From contig NZ_PYOD01000003.1 of the NCBI RefSeq assembly GCF_003026285.1, positions 248,001-312,000 on the forward strand: DNA of 64,000 nucleotides, written 5' to 3'. The stretch comes from Photobacterium profundum (GTDB taxonomy: Bacteria > Pseudomonadota > Gammaproteobacteria > Enterobacterales > Vibrionaceae). The stretch's first letter is position 1; each line of letters begins with the position of its first letter. Positions 7,837 to 17,226 of the stretch are shown here, piece after piece. Below the pieces are notes generated by a model. The model saw only the letters and a list, made by a program, of their open reading frames with translations, was not told where the DNA came from and made no database searches. A program made the position numbers and the translations under genes.

Positions 7837-9186
7837 ATGTATTCACAAACGGTATCATCAGCGCCAATCTCTCAGTCTGAACTTGCTCGTCAGCTATTTA
7901 AAATGACATGGCCAATGCTATTTGGCGTACTTTCGTTGTTGAGTTTTCAGCTTGTTGATAGTGCGTTTATCGGTCAGCTCGGTGTACTACCTCTTGCAGC
8001 TCAAGGGTTTACCTTACCGATGCAAATGGTGATTATTGGTCTTCAAGTCGGTTTAGGTATTGCAACAACTTCACTGATTTCTCGGGTGTTAGGAGCCAAT
8101 GAACCAGAACGAGCCAAACAACTTGGTGGGTTAGTTGTGATAACGGGTGGTATTGGTGTATTTGCCATCTGCTGGCTTATTTGGTTACTTCGTGGTCCAG
8201 TACTAAACCTGCTTGATGCTCCTTTGAATGTTTACCCTGTTATTGATGCTTATTGGCCAGTATGGCTAGGCAGCTCTTGGACTGGGGCGATGCTTTATTT
8301 TGCTTACAGTCTGTGCCGTGCTAATGGCAATACCATGCTACCTGGCATAATGATGGTGGTAACCAGTATTTTGAATATGCTGCTGGATCCTCTGTTTATA
8401 TTCACCTTTGATATGGGTTTAGTGGGGGCTGCATGGGCTACGATTGTCGCATTTGGTATCGGAATGCTGGCCGTTTTCCCCTTAGTCATTAAACGGCATT
8501 GGATGAGCTTTCAATTTGAAGGGCTCGATATTCCCGCATCAATAAAAGAGCTGGGTAATATAATGGCACCTGCAATGTTAAGTCAGCTATTACCACCACT
8601 GTCTTCGATGTTTGCAACGAAATTAGTCGCCAGCTTTGGCGCGGCAACGGTTGCTGCATGGGCACTAGGCTCGCGGTTAGAATTCTTTTCCATTGTTGTA
8701 GTGTTAGCTCTCACTATGTCGATGCCCCCAATGGTCGGTCGAATGCTCGGCGAAAAAGACATACACCGTATAAAAGCGTTGGTTAACATTAGTATTAAGT
8801 TTCTATTGGGCTGGCAGTTGGCCGTTGCAGCGGTATTGTTTATTGCTTCACCTTATTTAGCTGAACTGCTTACAAGTGAGGAATCAGTGAGAAGTGTGTT
8901 GCTCATACATCTGACTTGGGTGCCTATCAGTTTAGGCTCATTGGGTATTTGTATGTTGATGGTATCGATTTGTAATGCACTTGCATTGCCAATGCGTGCT
9001 TTATTGATATCTGGTTTACGCCTATTTGTTTGTTTCTTACCCTTACTGTGGCTTGGAACGCAATTGTTGGGGCTTAATGGCTTATTCATCGGTGCTATGG
9101 TGGGCAACTTTGCTGCTGGCATTATGGCATGGGTTCTTTACCAACAAGGTATTAATGTCGCTATACGTAAGTACTGTACAGAATAA
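7837..9186 (+). CDS. MATE-family multidrug/metabolite exporter (DinF-like)
   Basis: A 449-residue protein with twelve predicted membrane helices. MATE features include MTWPMLFGVLSLLSFQLVDSAFIG at the first helix, the GLQVGLGIATTSLISRVLGA loop near residue 75, and the mirrored second half beginning near LGNIMAPAMLSQLL at residue 238. MATE proteins export cationic compounds in exchange for Na+ or H+. The sequence is closer to the DinF-like branch than to the NorM-like protein at 26528. No obvious ribosome site precedes ATG 7837. No regulator is adjacent, so the substrate is open. Confidence 0.85.
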   Translation: MYSQTVSSAPISQSELARQLFKMTWPMLFGVLSLLSFQLVDSAFIGQLGVLPLAAQGFTLPMQMVIIGLQVGLGIATTSLISRVLGANEPERAKQLGGLVVITGGIGVFAICWLIWLLRGPVLNLLDAPLNVYPVIDAYWPVWLGSSWTGAMLYFAYSLCRANGNTMLPGIMMVVTSILNMLLDPLFIFTFDMGLVGAAWATIVAFGIGMLAVFPLVIKRHWMSFQFEGLDIPASIKELGNIMAPAMLSQLLPPLSSMFATKLVASFGAATVAAWALGSRLEFFSIVVVLALTMSMPPMVGRMLGEKDIHRIKALVNISIKFLLGWQLAVAAVLFIASPYLAELLTSEESVRSVLLIHLTWVPISLGSLGICMLMVSICNALALPMRALLISGLRLFVCFLPLLWLGTQLLGLNGLFIGAMVGNFAAGIMAWVLYQQGINVAIRKYCTE

Positions 9187-9288
9187 TGTTTGAAGATTAT
9201 TTATTAGAGAGCCGATGAGTTTTTTACTGTTGAGCTGCTAGTATGTGCTTAAAATAAATAACAAAATGACAAGAAAAAGGATTAGCTA

Positions 9289-10104
9289 ATGAATACGTTC
9301 ACTATTGACACCCAAACCATGCATTATGTGGATATAGGTGAAGGTCCTGTTCTGGTTTTAGGTCATAGTTATTTGTGGGATAACGAAATGTGGGCACCTC
9401 AGTTAGAGGTATTGAGCCTGCATTATCGTTGCATTGTTCCAGATCTATGGAGCCATGGTCGCTCAGATGCAGCACCACAAAAAACACAAAACTTACAAGA
9501 TTATGCCCGTGATGTATTAAGTTTACTTGATCACCTTCAGATTGATTCATTTTCAATTATAGGCTTGTCTGTTGGCGGTATGTGGGGGGCAGAATTAGCG
9601 CTTATTGCACCAGAGCGTACCAAGTCATTAGTATTAATGGATACTTTTATTGGTTTTGAGCCAGAAGTGATGCACGCGAAATATTTCGCTATGTTAGATA
9701 CTATTGCTCAGGTTCAACATGTTCCAGAACCAATGATCGATGTAATTACGCCAATGTTTTTTGCACGTAATGCTGAACAAGCAAATCCAGCGCTGGTGGC
9801 AAAATTCCGAGAGCACTTATCATCAATCAAAGGTCAACAGGCTGTTGATGTAACCAATATTGGTCGTATGGTGTTTGGCCGTCGTGATACGTTTGATGAT
9901 GTTGAGCAATTAACCTTACCAACGCTTGTTGTGGTTGGTGTACAAGATATGCCACGTCCTCCACTAGAAGCTCAGCTTATGCATGATGCGATTGATGGCA
10001 GCCAGTTCTTTGTTGTACAAGATGCGGGGCATATTTGTAACTTAGAACAGCCAGCTGTTGTTACTGAGAAGCTATTAAGCTTTATGAATGATGTGCACGC
10101 CTAG
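9289..10104 (+). CDS. Alpha/beta-hydrolase fold enzyme
   Basis: The 271-residue protein is a single-domain alpha/beta hydrolase without a signal peptide. The oxyanion region is GHSYLWDNEMW (near residue 24), the nucleophile elbow is GLSVGG with Ser94, the acid is Asp220 in GVQDMP, and the base is His248 in DAGH. This is the pattern of esterases, lactonases and haloalkane-dehalogenase-like enzymes that work on small esters or lactones. It stands alone between two convergent genes. The reaction cannot be assigned. Confidence 0.8.
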   Translation: MNTFTIDTQTMHYVDIGEGPVLVLGHSYLWDNEMWAPQLEVLSLHYRCIVPDLWSHGRSDAAPQKTQNLQDYARDVLSLLDHLQIDSFSIIGLSVGGMWGAELALIAPERTKSLVLMDTFIGFEPEVMHAKYFAMLDTIAQVQHVPEPMIDVITPMFFARNAEQANPALVAKFREHLSSIKGQQAVDVTNIGRMVFGRRDTFDDVEQLTLPTLVVVGVQDMPRPPLEAQLMHDAIDGSQFFVVQDAGHICNLEQPAVVTEKLLSFMNDVHA

Positions 10105-10145
10105 TTTTCTATAAACGTCTAAAGCACATATAAGAGATAAGCAAG

Positions 10146-10173
10146 CGCAGCGACTAGTTATCGCTGCGTTTTT
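10146..10173. terminator. Terminator between convergent genes
   Basis: Perfect 8-base arms CGCAGCGA and TCGCTGCG, 7-base loop, then TTTTT on the plus strand; it ends the hydrolase gene. Confidence 0.75.
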
Positions 10174-10206
10174 CATTCTGGTTATGCTGATTGGGTGTAA
10201 TTAGGT

Positions 10207-10662
10207 TTATTTCGAATCAGAAAGCGGGATAAAGAAGGCAAAGACCCACGCTGGACCAATTAATAGAAATTGTAAATCTTCGAAAAACGACGGCTTTTTC
10301 CCTTCAATTTTGTGCCCAATAAACTGTAAAACCCACAAGGCAATAAATAGGCCTAAGCTAAGGCTTAATATATTGATGTTCAGTTGGAAAAGTATCTCTA
10401 TACCGATCACGCAAGCAAGAGTAAACAAAGACATAATGGTAAATACTTTCCGTGATAATCCGTAGTAGAAGAAAAGAACAGGCATCAGTATTAACCATAG
10501 CCACTCAATGTCTACGCCAGAAAACCGGAATGACGGTAAGCACCAGATTAACCCTACAATTGAAAAATAAATGCCCGGTACCGCAACTTTATGAATGCGT
10601 TGGTTCGTTTTGTTCTGATGACTTGCGCCATATTCAGTGAACCATTGTTCAAGTGTTTTCAT
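10207..10662 (-). CDS. Mpo1-like membrane protein (DUF962/YGL010w family)
   Basis: A 151-residue membrane protein with about four helices. The N-terminal YGASHQNKTNQRIHKVAVP stretch (residues 11-29) is the family signature, with histidines thought to bind iron, and a second histidine motif FIGHKIEGKKPSF lies near residue 113. The yeast member Mpo1 is an Fe2+-dependent dioxygenase acting on 2-hydroxy fatty acids; the bacterial role is not established. Monocistronic, minus strand. Confidence 0.8.
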   Translation of the reverse strand: MKTLEQWFTEYGASHQNKTNQRIHKVAVPGIYFSIVGLIWCLPSFRFSGVDIEWLWLILMPVLFFYYGLSRKVFTIMSLFTLACVIGIEILFQLNINILSLSLGLFIALWVLQFIGHKIEGKKPSFFEDLQFLLIGPAWVFAFFIPLSDSK

Positions 10663-10702
10663 TCATTCCCTATTTAGCAAGCTATTCGCATATAACGAGA
10701 TT

Positions 10703-10716
10703 ATATACCCAAGTTA
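10703..10716. repeat. Solo half-copy of the Vibrionaceae-type palindromic repeat
   Basis: ATATACCCAAGTTA here is identical to the first 14 bases of the left arm of the long palindrome at 52103-52190. It lies between divergent genes. The second arm is absent, so it looks like a decayed copy. Confidence 0.45.
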
Positions 10717-10782
10717 TCGAAAGGTGGATGTTTCTGGTTAGTGGTCTTTAATTAGAGGAAGGCTTTTTCTGGGAGAGCGACA

Positions 10783-11283
10783 ATGATACGGGCATTATTT
10801 ATCACCTTACTGTTTTTACTACCTTTTACAACGCAAGCGACAACAAGCAGTACTAAGGCTCAAATTGAAAAATGTGAAACGAAATACAAATCAGATACAA
10901 AAAAGAAAACTGATTGTATTAATAGCGTAAAGAAAAAAGCGAAAGAGACCGCAAAAAAAGACGATGTAACCAAACACAAAACGGCTAATAATGATTCAAG
11001 GCAAAACACCAGTACCAAGATGCACGGTAATACTGAAAGCCGCCAATTAGAAGATGCACAGAAAAAAAGTGCAGTAACCAAAAACTTAAAAGCCGTTAAT
11101 GTTAATTCGGCATCTGCGGAAGATCTGGCGGCTTCACTACCCGGCATTGGAGATGCGAAAGCGAAAGCAATTGTTGATTATCGTAAAAAGAATGGGAAGT
11201 TTAAATCAGCAAGTGATTTAGCCAAAGTACCAGGGTTAGGTGATAAAAGCGTGGGTAATATGAAGAAATATCTGAAGTACTAA
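10783..11283 (+). CDS. ComEA-family helix-hairpin-helix DNA-binding protein
   Basis: The 166-residue protein starts with a Sec signal peptide (cleavage after TTQAT, about residue 20). A Lys/Thr-rich, low-complexity linker (20-100) follows, then a C-terminal pair of helix-hairpin-helix motifs: VNVNSASAEDLAASLPGIGD and SDLAKVPGLGDK. This matches ComEA, the periplasmic double-stranded DNA receptor of natural transformation. The linker is much longer than in the compact ComEA of Vibrio, about 90 residues, so this could be a paralogue rather than the competence protein itself. Confidence 0.75.
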   Translation: MIRALFITLLFLLPFTTQATTSSTKAQIEKCETKYKSDTKKKTDCINSVKKKAKETAKKDDVTKHKTANNDSRQNTSTKMHGNTESRQLEDAQKKSAVTKNLKAVNVNSASAEDLAASLPGIGDAKAKAIVDYRKKNGKFKSASDLAKVPGLGDKSVGNMKKYLKY

Positions 11284-11302
11284 TACTGGGTATAGTAGTT
11301 TA

Positions 11303-11348
11303 GAATGAAAAACGCATCAGATTATAAGTAACCTAATGCGTTTCATTC
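11303..11348. terminator. Bidirectional terminator between convergent genes
   Basis: The arms GAATGAAA plus AACGCAT pair with ATGCGTT plus TCATTC around an AT-rich loop; flanked by A-run and T-run. Confidence 0.6.
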
Positions 11349-11422
11349 AATTAGCTAAGCGGAGCCGTATTGGGTGCATACGATATTACGTGGCTACCTT
11401 TAATTTTCTTGTATACGTGTCT

Positions 11423-11815
11423 TTATAATACTTGCACACGGTCTACTTCGATTTCAGGGGTATTTCCACCTTCGTATTCACCAAACAATCGTACTTTTGT
11501 CGTTGCATCAATTGCTTGTGGTAAATGAATATCATCATCTAGTTCAACTTGAATTTCTTTCGTGCCATCACTGAAAATGAATGTATCGGCATTGATTTGC
11601 TTAATCAACTTACCTTCAACAACTGCATTTCGCTCTGTAAACATGCTTGTGCTGTCGAGTAGTTCGGCAACTGTTACCGTATCAATCGGGCCTGAGTAAG
11701 AAATAACAGCGCCTTTCTGTTCATTATGATCGCCTGCAAAAGCGAGTGTTGGAACTAAGATCATTGCAGATGCGATTGCGATAACAGTATTTTTTACAGA
11801 AATTAATTTAGTCAT
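11423..11815 (-). CDS. YgiW/YdeI-family periplasmic OB-fold stress protein
   Basis: I set the start at ATG 11815, which has AAGGAG seven bases upstream; an earlier in-frame codon lacks support. The resulting 130-residue protein has a Sec signal peptide ending near LAFA and a BOF (bacterial OB-fold) domain with the segment VEGKLIKQINADTFIFSDG near residue 72 and VRLFGEYE near the end. E. coli YgiW and YdeI members help cells tolerate peroxide, cadmium and cationic peptides. The minus-strand neighbour 11911 lies 95 bases upstream and is probably transcribed separately. Confidence 0.82.
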   Translation of the reverse strand: MTKLISVKNTVIAIASAMILVPTLAFAGDHNEQKGAVISYSGPIDTVTVAELLDSTSMFTERNAVVEGKLIKQINADTFIFSDGTKEIQVELDDDIHLPQAIDATTKVRLFGEYEGGNTPEIEVDRVQVL

Positions 11816-11910
11816 GAGTTCGTCTCCTTGTTTTGATGTTGCTATTAAACAACACTTCAACTGAACCATTCGTGAGGCGGTTATTCAGATTTCGTTCATA
11901 TACTCATTAT

Positions 11911-12753
11911 TTAGATATTATTTGCTAATGGGTAGGTGAAAAATAATAAATGAACCATGTTAAAACCAAAGTGAATAGCAATCGCGTAACTTAACTTTCC
12001 TGACCAGTAATAGGTCAAACCATAAAGAAGACCTGCTAAACTCGCGACAACAATGAATAGTGGGCCACCTGCGAAATGTGCAGCACCAAATAAGAGGCTT
12101 GCGATGCCAATACCAACAAGAGGATTGAAACGTTGAGTCAGTAATCGCTGAATGTAGCCACGAAAGAGTGCTTCTTCTGCAACACAAGTGAATAGCAGGT
12201 TGTTTAATGCAAATACCCACCACCAACTAGGCACTGATAATTCAGGTTTTACTAAACTTAATACGAGTGGAACCACTGGCAACAAAATGAAGCTAATAGC
12301 TAATATCGATATTTGTTTTGAAGAAAGTATGTTTCGTTTTCCCAACATAGTTGGTACTAACAGTAATAAACCAAAGAAGATGATTGGTTTATCTAAGTTT
12401 AAATAAAGCGTGAAGGGAATACTTTTGGGGCCAGTAATCACTTTATCAAGTACTAATAGATTGTTGAAGCCAGGTATTAGGTGTAATACCAAGGTTAGAC
12501 ACCACATAACAACCAAGCAGTGGCATGCTACTTTCCATTTTCCCTTAGCTTCTTTTGCTAGTGCAGAAACTATTAAACCAGCGCTAATGGCTAATACACC
12601 CACGAAATTTACGTTATTGAAATATAAGGCACTGGCAAAAGTGATAACAAGAAGATGTAGCCAGTATCGAGGTTGAATAAATGCAGTAATAACCGTTGCT
12701 CCAAGCAGCAACCAAGTTATAGCTTCTGGTAATAAGTTGTTGGGAAAAGTCAT
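11911..12753 (-). CDS. CPBP-family intramembrane glutamic endopeptidase (CAAX protease-like)
   Basis: A 280-residue polytopic membrane protein with about eight helices. The three catalytic motifs of CPBP (Abi/Rce1-like) proteases are present: EEALFRGY near residue 192, FGAAHF near residue 222, and HFGFNMVH near residue 262. These supply the glutamate pair and the histidines of the active site within the membrane. Some relatives process peptides or protect bacteriocin producers; no peptide gene is visible here. Confidence 0.85.
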   Translation of the reverse strand: MTFPNNLLPEAITWLLLGATVITAFIQPRYWLHLLVITFASALYFNNVNFVGVLAISAGLIVSALAKEAKGKWKVACHCLVVMWCLTLVLHLIPGFNNLLVLDKVITGPKSIPFTLYLNLDKPIIFFGLLLLVPTMLGKRNILSSKQISILAISFILLPVVPLVLSLVKPELSVPSWWWVFALNNLLFTCVAEEALFRGYIQRLLTQRFNPLVGIGIASLLFGAAHFAGGPLFIVVASLAGLLYGLTYYWSGKLSYAIAIHFGFNMVHLLFFTYPLANNI

Positions 12754-12968
12754 AGTTAATCAATGTGTTAGTGTAAGAATACAAATGATAACAATTTTAT
12801 GTCTGATGTGAAGCGTTTAGTGCCGATAAACCGTTGAATTGTTTGAATCAAAATCTCCGCTTTAGAAAAATAGGGTCATTTAATAACGAGGTTCGCAGCT
12901 AACAGAGCATACATTTTTGAGCTAAACAGATAATATATTGATGCGTTTAGCAATGAGACAATATACCA

Positions 12969-13547
12969 GTGAGTATTCAAGATAATTTTCAAGGAATAGA
13001 ACTTATATTAGGCGGTGCTAGGTCGGGCAAAAGTAGCCTTGCTGAGGCTCTTGCGGAATCATCAGGCCTCACTGTTACTTATGTTGCGACAGCAACTGCG
13101 GGTGATGATGAAATGACGGCTCGAATTGAACAGCATAAAGAGCAGCGCCCCCATCAATGGCCAGTAATAGAAGAGCCATTATATTTGGCTGAGGTTATTC
13201 GTACCCACAGTAAAAAGGGCACATGTTTATTAATCGATTGTTTAACACTCTGGTTAACGAATTGCCTATTTGGCGTTGTTGAACAATCTGAACATAACGA
13301 TCAGCATAAGATCGCCAGCTGGTCTGATCGAAAGGCAGATTTTTTAAAGGCACTGATTGAAGCTGAAGGGCGTGTTATTCTGGTTAGTAATGAAGTAGGA
13401 CAAGGTATAGTGCCACTTGGTGAAGTATCAAGGCGCTTTGTCGATGAGAGTGGCTGGTTACATCAAGCCATCGCAAAACAAGCTGGACGTGTTGTATTCG
13501 TGACTGCTGGTTTACCTCAAGTGTTGAAAGGTCCTGCGTTAAATTAG
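12969..13547 (+). CDS. cobU: Adenosylcobinamide kinase / adenosylcobinamide-phosphate guanylyltransferase
   Basis: The 192-residue protein has the CobU P-loop GGARSGKS (residues 15-22) and the RIEQHKEQRP motif with His56, the residue that carries GMP. The enzyme phosphorylates adenosylcobinamide and then activates it to the GDP form in late B12 assembly and salvage. The start is GTG 12969; the ribosome site is poor. It begins a three-gene plus-strand group with cobC (58 bases on) and cobQ. No B12 riboswitch was recognised in 12754-12968. Confidence 0.92.
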   Translation: MSIQDNFQGIELILGGARSGKSSLAEALAESSGLTVTYVATATAGDDEMTARIEQHKEQRPHQWPVIEEPLYLAEVIRTHSKKGTCLLIDCLTLWLTNCLFGVVEQSEHNDQHKIASWSDRKADFLKALIEAEGRVILVSNEVGQGIVPLGEVSRRFVDESGWLHQAIAKQAGRVVFVTAGLPQVLKGPALN

Positions 13548-13605
13548 CTTTCTTGTATTTACTGAGTTTGTGCCAGTAATTATAGCCGTCAAGGAGATGT
13601 AGAAC

Positions 13606-14226
13606 ATGACAACACAACAGACACGGATTGATATATTACGTCATGGGTTGCCAGAAGGAGATGGCTGCCTAAGAGGGCATACAGATTTTCCAATTACCTC
13701 GACAGGTTTAAGTCAAATGGCGACGGCAATCGCTGATCTTGATAGTGTAGATGTGGTCGTTACTTCTTCGTTGCAACGGTGTAGTAATTTTGCTCAATTA
13801 ACGGCCAATCAGCACTCTGTTCCTCTTCATCAGCTCGATTGCTGGAAAGAAATGGATTTTGGTGACTGGGACGGACAATTACAGAAAACGTTATGGCAAG
13901 AACATAAGGAAGTCTTAACTCGCTATTGGCAAAACCCTTGGTTAGAAACCCCACACGGTGGCGAAGCATTAGTGGATTTTGACAAACGGATTCATCAAGC
14001 TTGGTTAGATTTAGTTGAACAGCACAAAGGTAAGAAAATACTATTGGTATCGCATTCAGGCGTAATGCGACAACTGATGCGTATTCTATTAGAAATGCCA
14101 GAGAATGCGAGTTATCTACACCGTATTCAACTGCCTTATGCTGCACGTTACCGTGTCACTGTTTTTCATGATGAACAAGGAAAAGATTGGCCTCAGATCC
14201 AATGGCCGACTCAGCAACAATTTTAG
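13606..14226 (+). CDS. cobC: Alpha-ribazole phosphatase (histidine phosphatase family)
   Basis: The 206-residue protein carries the phosphoglycerate-mutase-type signature LRHG (His13 is the phospho-acceptor) with a downstream LVSHSGVMR motif near residue 145. Its place directly after cobU and before cobQ identifies it as the CobC phosphatase, which removes the 5'-phosphate in forming the lower ligand or final cobalamin. AAGGAG precedes ATG 13606 by 8 bases. The functional call leans on context, since the fold alone covers many phosphatases. Confidence 0.85.
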   Translation: MTTQQTRIDILRHGLPEGDGCLRGHTDFPITSTGLSQMATAIADLDSVDVVVTSSLQRCSNFAQLTANQHSVPLHQLDCWKEMDFGDWDGQLQKTLWQEHKEVLTRYWQNPWLETPHGGEALVDFDKRIHQAWLDLVEQHKGKKILLVSHSGVMRQLMRILLEMPENASYLHRIQLPYAARYRVTVFHDEQGKDWPQIQWPTQQQF

Positions 14227-14330
14227 ATTTTCAGCATTACAGACCAACTTACTACTCGTATTAACGAGCGCTTTCATTATATATGCTGAAATAAAACTCA
14301 AATACTAAACGAATATAGAATGAGAAAAAG

Positions 14331-15809
14331 ATGCAATTAACCACACAAGCATTAATGGTTCAGGGAACAACATCAGACGCAGGTAAAAGCGTACTTACAG
14401 CGGGTTTATGCCGAGTACTTGCGCGAAAAGGGATTCAAGTTGCTCCCTTCAAATCTCAAAATATGGCACTCAATAGTGCAGTAACAAAAGATGGTGGTGA
14501 AATTGGTCGTGCACAAGCGGTTCAAGCACAAGCTGCATGTATCGAACCAACAGTACACATGAACCCTGTATTGCTGAAGCCTAATACCGATGTTGGTGCT
14601 CAAATTATCGTTCAAGGTAAAGCTATCGCAGATATGGATGCGATAGGCTACAACGGTTATAAAAAAGTCGTGATGGGACCTATCATGGAATCTTTTGGTA
14701 TTTTACAAGATGAATACCAAACTGTGATCATAGAAGGTGCAGGTAGCCCTGCAGAGATTAATTTACGTGAAAACGATGTCGCAAATATGGGTTTTGCTGA
14801 AAATGCAGATGTGCCAGTCATCATTATTGCAGATATTGATCGCGGTGGTGTTTTTGCGCATTTGTACGGCACATTGGCGTTATTGTCGGAATCAGAACAG
14901 GCACGTGTGATTGGCTTTGTTATTAATCGTTTTCGCGGCGATATAAAGTTACTTGAGTCTGGTCTTGATTGGCTTGAAGACAAAACCGGTAAACCAGTCT
15001 TGGGTGTTTTACCGTACTTGCATGGTTTGATGTTAGAAGCGGAAGATGCGATCAATGTTCAGCAAGTCGAAGCGGCTGATGAGCAACTCAATGTGGTTGT
15101 GCCGATATTAACACGGGTAAGCAACCATACAGATTTTGATCCGTTGCGTATGCACCCACAAGTGAATTTACAATTCGTAGGTAAAGGGCAACAAATTCCT
15201 CCTACTGATCTTATTATTATTCCTGGCACCAAAAGTGTGCGAAGCGATTTAGCCTTCTTACGCGAGCAAGGCTGGGATAAGCAGATCGAACGTCATTTGC
15301 GCTTAGGGGGCAAAGTGATGGGTATTTGTGGTGGTTATCAAATGTTGGGTGAAAATATTGCCGATCCTGATGGAATTGAGGGGGATGCTGGTACAAGCCA
15401 AGGTCTTGGTTACTTACAAACGTCGACCATACTTGCACCTGAAAAGCAGCTTAAGCAAACCGTTGGTACACTTCAATTACCTGAACAACCAGCTGTACCT
15501 GTACGTGGTTATGAAATTCACGCTGGTATTACATCGGGCATTAAGGCTAATGCCCCAGTGCAACTTCAAGACGGACCAGATGGCCAACTCGGCATTGATA
15601 ATCAAGTGTTCGGAACATACCTACATGGTATTTTTGAACAGACTGAAGCATGCAATGCCATTTTATCTTGGGCGGGGCTAGAAGCTACGCAAACCCCTGA
15701 TTTTGATCTAATACGCGAGCAGGGCATTGATCGTGTTGCCGATACACTTGAAGAATATATGAAGCTTGATAAATTGTGGCCTGAATGGGCTGATAAGTTT
15801 ACTAAGTAA
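14331..15809 (+). CDS. cobQ: Cobyric acid synthase
   Basis: The 492-residue protein has the two-domain plan of CobQ/CbiP: an N-terminal dethiobiotin-synthetase-like ATPase domain ([17 protein letters not shown], residues 7-23) and a C-terminal class I glutamine amidotransferase domain with the nucleophile Cys in [11 protein letters not shown] near residue 335 and a matching histidine in GYEIHAG. It amidates four carboxylates of adenosylcobyrinic acid a,c-diamide. Presence of cobQ implies more than simple cobinamide salvage, but no other corrin-ring genes are in the window, so a cobyrate-salvage or partly distributed pathway is possible. Confidence 0.93.
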   Translation: MQLTTQALMVQGTTSDAGKSVLTAGLCRVLARKGIQVAPFKSQNMALNSAVTKDGGEIGRAQAVQAQAACIEPTVHMNPVLLKPNTDVGAQIIVQGKAIADMDAIGYNGYKKVVMGPIMESFGILQDEYQTVIIEGAGSPAEINLRENDVANMGFAENADVPVIIIADIDRGGVFAHLYGTLALLSESEQARVIGFVINRFRGDIKLLESGLDWLEDKTGKPVLGVLPYLHGLMLEAEDAINVQQVEAADEQLNVVVPILTRVSNHTDFDPLRMHPQVNLQFVGKGQQIPPTDLIIIPGTKSVRSDLAFLREQGWDKQIERHLRLGGKVMGICGGYQMLGENIADPDGIEGDAGTSQGLGYLQTSTILAPEKQLKQTVGTLQLPEQPAVPVRGYEIHAGITSGIKANAPVQLQDGPDGQLGIDNQVFGTYLHGIFEQTEACNAILSWAGLEATQTPDFDLIREQGIDRVADTLEEYMKLDKLWPEWADKFTK

Positions 15810-15849
15810 TATGCGATAAAACCTTAACGCACATTATTCAGAGAACTAA

Positions 15850-15903
15850 AAAAGCCCGTGTAACATCCGATATTATCGCAATGTGACACGGGCTTTTGTT
15901 TTA
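15850..15903. terminator. Bidirectional terminator after cobQ
   Basis: Perfect 12-base arms AAAAGCCCGTGT and ACACGGGCTTTT enclose a 24-base loop; A and T runs on both sides suit the convergent genes. Confidence 0.85.
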
Positions 15904-15941
15904 TGTATTACTACATTGTTCTTTTAGAGGAAACGTCGAAA

Positions 15942-17045
15942 TTAACGTTGCTCTAATGGGTACGAACGGTAGCTCCACATGCCATACGTACGAAGTGCAT
16001 CGCGGTAGATACCTAGAAGCTCACCATCTGTAGGTACTTTTAATTCGTCGAGTGGTTTGTCTGCGGCTGAAACAGTATCAAACGTAATGTCTTTAGGACC
16101 AGTCTGCCAGCTTGCGATTTCAAACAATGTTTGTCCGCGGCGTACATGGCTTGCAGAGCTAATAATAGTGGCATGATCAATATCGTGACGGGCTAGGGCA
16201 TAGCTGCTGTACAGCGCGTTCTCTACCGTACTGCGTGCATAGTTATCTTCAATAATACGACTGCGGTCTATCCCTTTTTCTACCAGCCAATCTGCCATTA
16301 ACTTACCTTCAGTTTTATGGTTTTTCGGCACACCACCAGTTAGTACGATTAACGACTTAGGTTGTTCTTTAGCAAAGGCTAATGTCATTTCTAAACGTTG
16401 AATGAGTATGTCATGCATGCTGCCATCTGGGTTTAGGGCATAGCCTAATGTGATGATAGCGGTATTGCCGTCTTGTGCTTTATCAAACGTGGTTTTAAGT
16501 GGGGTTTCCACTATGCGATTCACTGTATCAAAAATACGTTGCATGTCTGCGGCACGTCCTGGATTAAGTGATTCCAGTACCTTCATATGTTTTGCTGATT
16601 CTGTATCGTTGCCTGTAAAGTGCTGCCACACGGCAAGGTAAGAATGTGCATCTACATCTTCAGGTGCAACACTTAATACTTTTTCAAAAAGCTCAATTGC
16701 GCGGTCAGCGTTCTTGTTATAGATCTGTGCATTCGCGGCAGAAATTAACAAATCGGTACGATAAGGTTCTAAGTCGTAGGCTTCTAGCAGGCGATTAGTC
16801 ACTATCTCCATGTTGCTTGGCATTTTTGCGGTAAAGCCAGCATGTGAGATACGAGCGGGTGATTTGAATGCAGTTGCCGCATCAATGAGTAATTGGTCAA
16901 CAACCTGACGCTTTGTAGTGAACTGACTATATTCGACAGTTGCCTGAATGCTTTGCTGAGTATCTGTTTGATTTGCAGCAAAAAGTGTGGAAGAAGAAAG
17001 GGTTAATAGGCTACCAAGAGTAAAAGCAAGAATTGTCTTTTTCAT
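15942..17045 (-). CDS. Secreted ElyC/SanA/YdcF-family (DUF218) protein with TPR-like repeats
   Basis: I chose ATG 17045; an in-frame GTG four codons earlier is possible. A signal peptide (cleavage after LFAA, near residue 25) leads into a helical part with a tetratricopeptide-like repeat (NADRAIELFEKVLSVAPEDVDAHSYLAVW, about 110-140). The C-terminal half is a DUF218 domain with ALVLTGG-like LIVLTGGVPKN near residue 235, the EDNYARSTVENA segment and SSASHVRRG. DUF218 proteins such as ElyC and SanA affect envelope integrity; the reaction is unknown. Tetratricopeptide plus DUF218 in one secreted chain is a recurrent Vibrionaceae type. Confidence 0.75.
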   Translation of the reverse strand: MKKTILAFTLGSLLTLSSSTLFAANQTDTQQSIQATVEYSQFTTKRQVVDQLLIDAATAFKSPARISHAGFTAKMPSNMEIVTNRLLEAYDLEPYRTDLLISAANAQIYNKNADRAIELFEKVLSVAPEDVDAHSYLAVWQHFTGNDTESAKHMKVLESLNPGRAADMQRIFDTVNRIVETPLKTTFDKAQDGNTAIITLGYALNPDGSMHDILIQRLEMTLAFAKEQPKSLIVLTGGVPKNHKTEGKLMADWLVEKGIDRSRIIEDNYARSTVENALYSSYALARHDIDHATIISSASHVRRGQTLFEIASWQTGPKDITFDTVSAADKPLDELKVPTDGELLGIYRDALRTYGMWSYRSYPLEQR

Positions 17046-17226
17046 TATATTAGTCACTTAAGTTCACAGTTTGGACTGCAATATAGATAATTCTCGAAGA
17101 AAAATTTGTGATTGATGATCAAAAATTACAGTTATTTTGCAGGAATATGTGAAATTGGAATCAAGCTCCGCTTTGATGTATGTTCAGTTAAACGAAACGC
17201 TAGGCTAAAAGACAACAAGGTGATGC

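Noticed and set aside
12754..12968. Cobalamin riboswitch before cobU
   Set aside because: No B12-box or matching stem was recognisable by eye; an Rfam scan would settle it.
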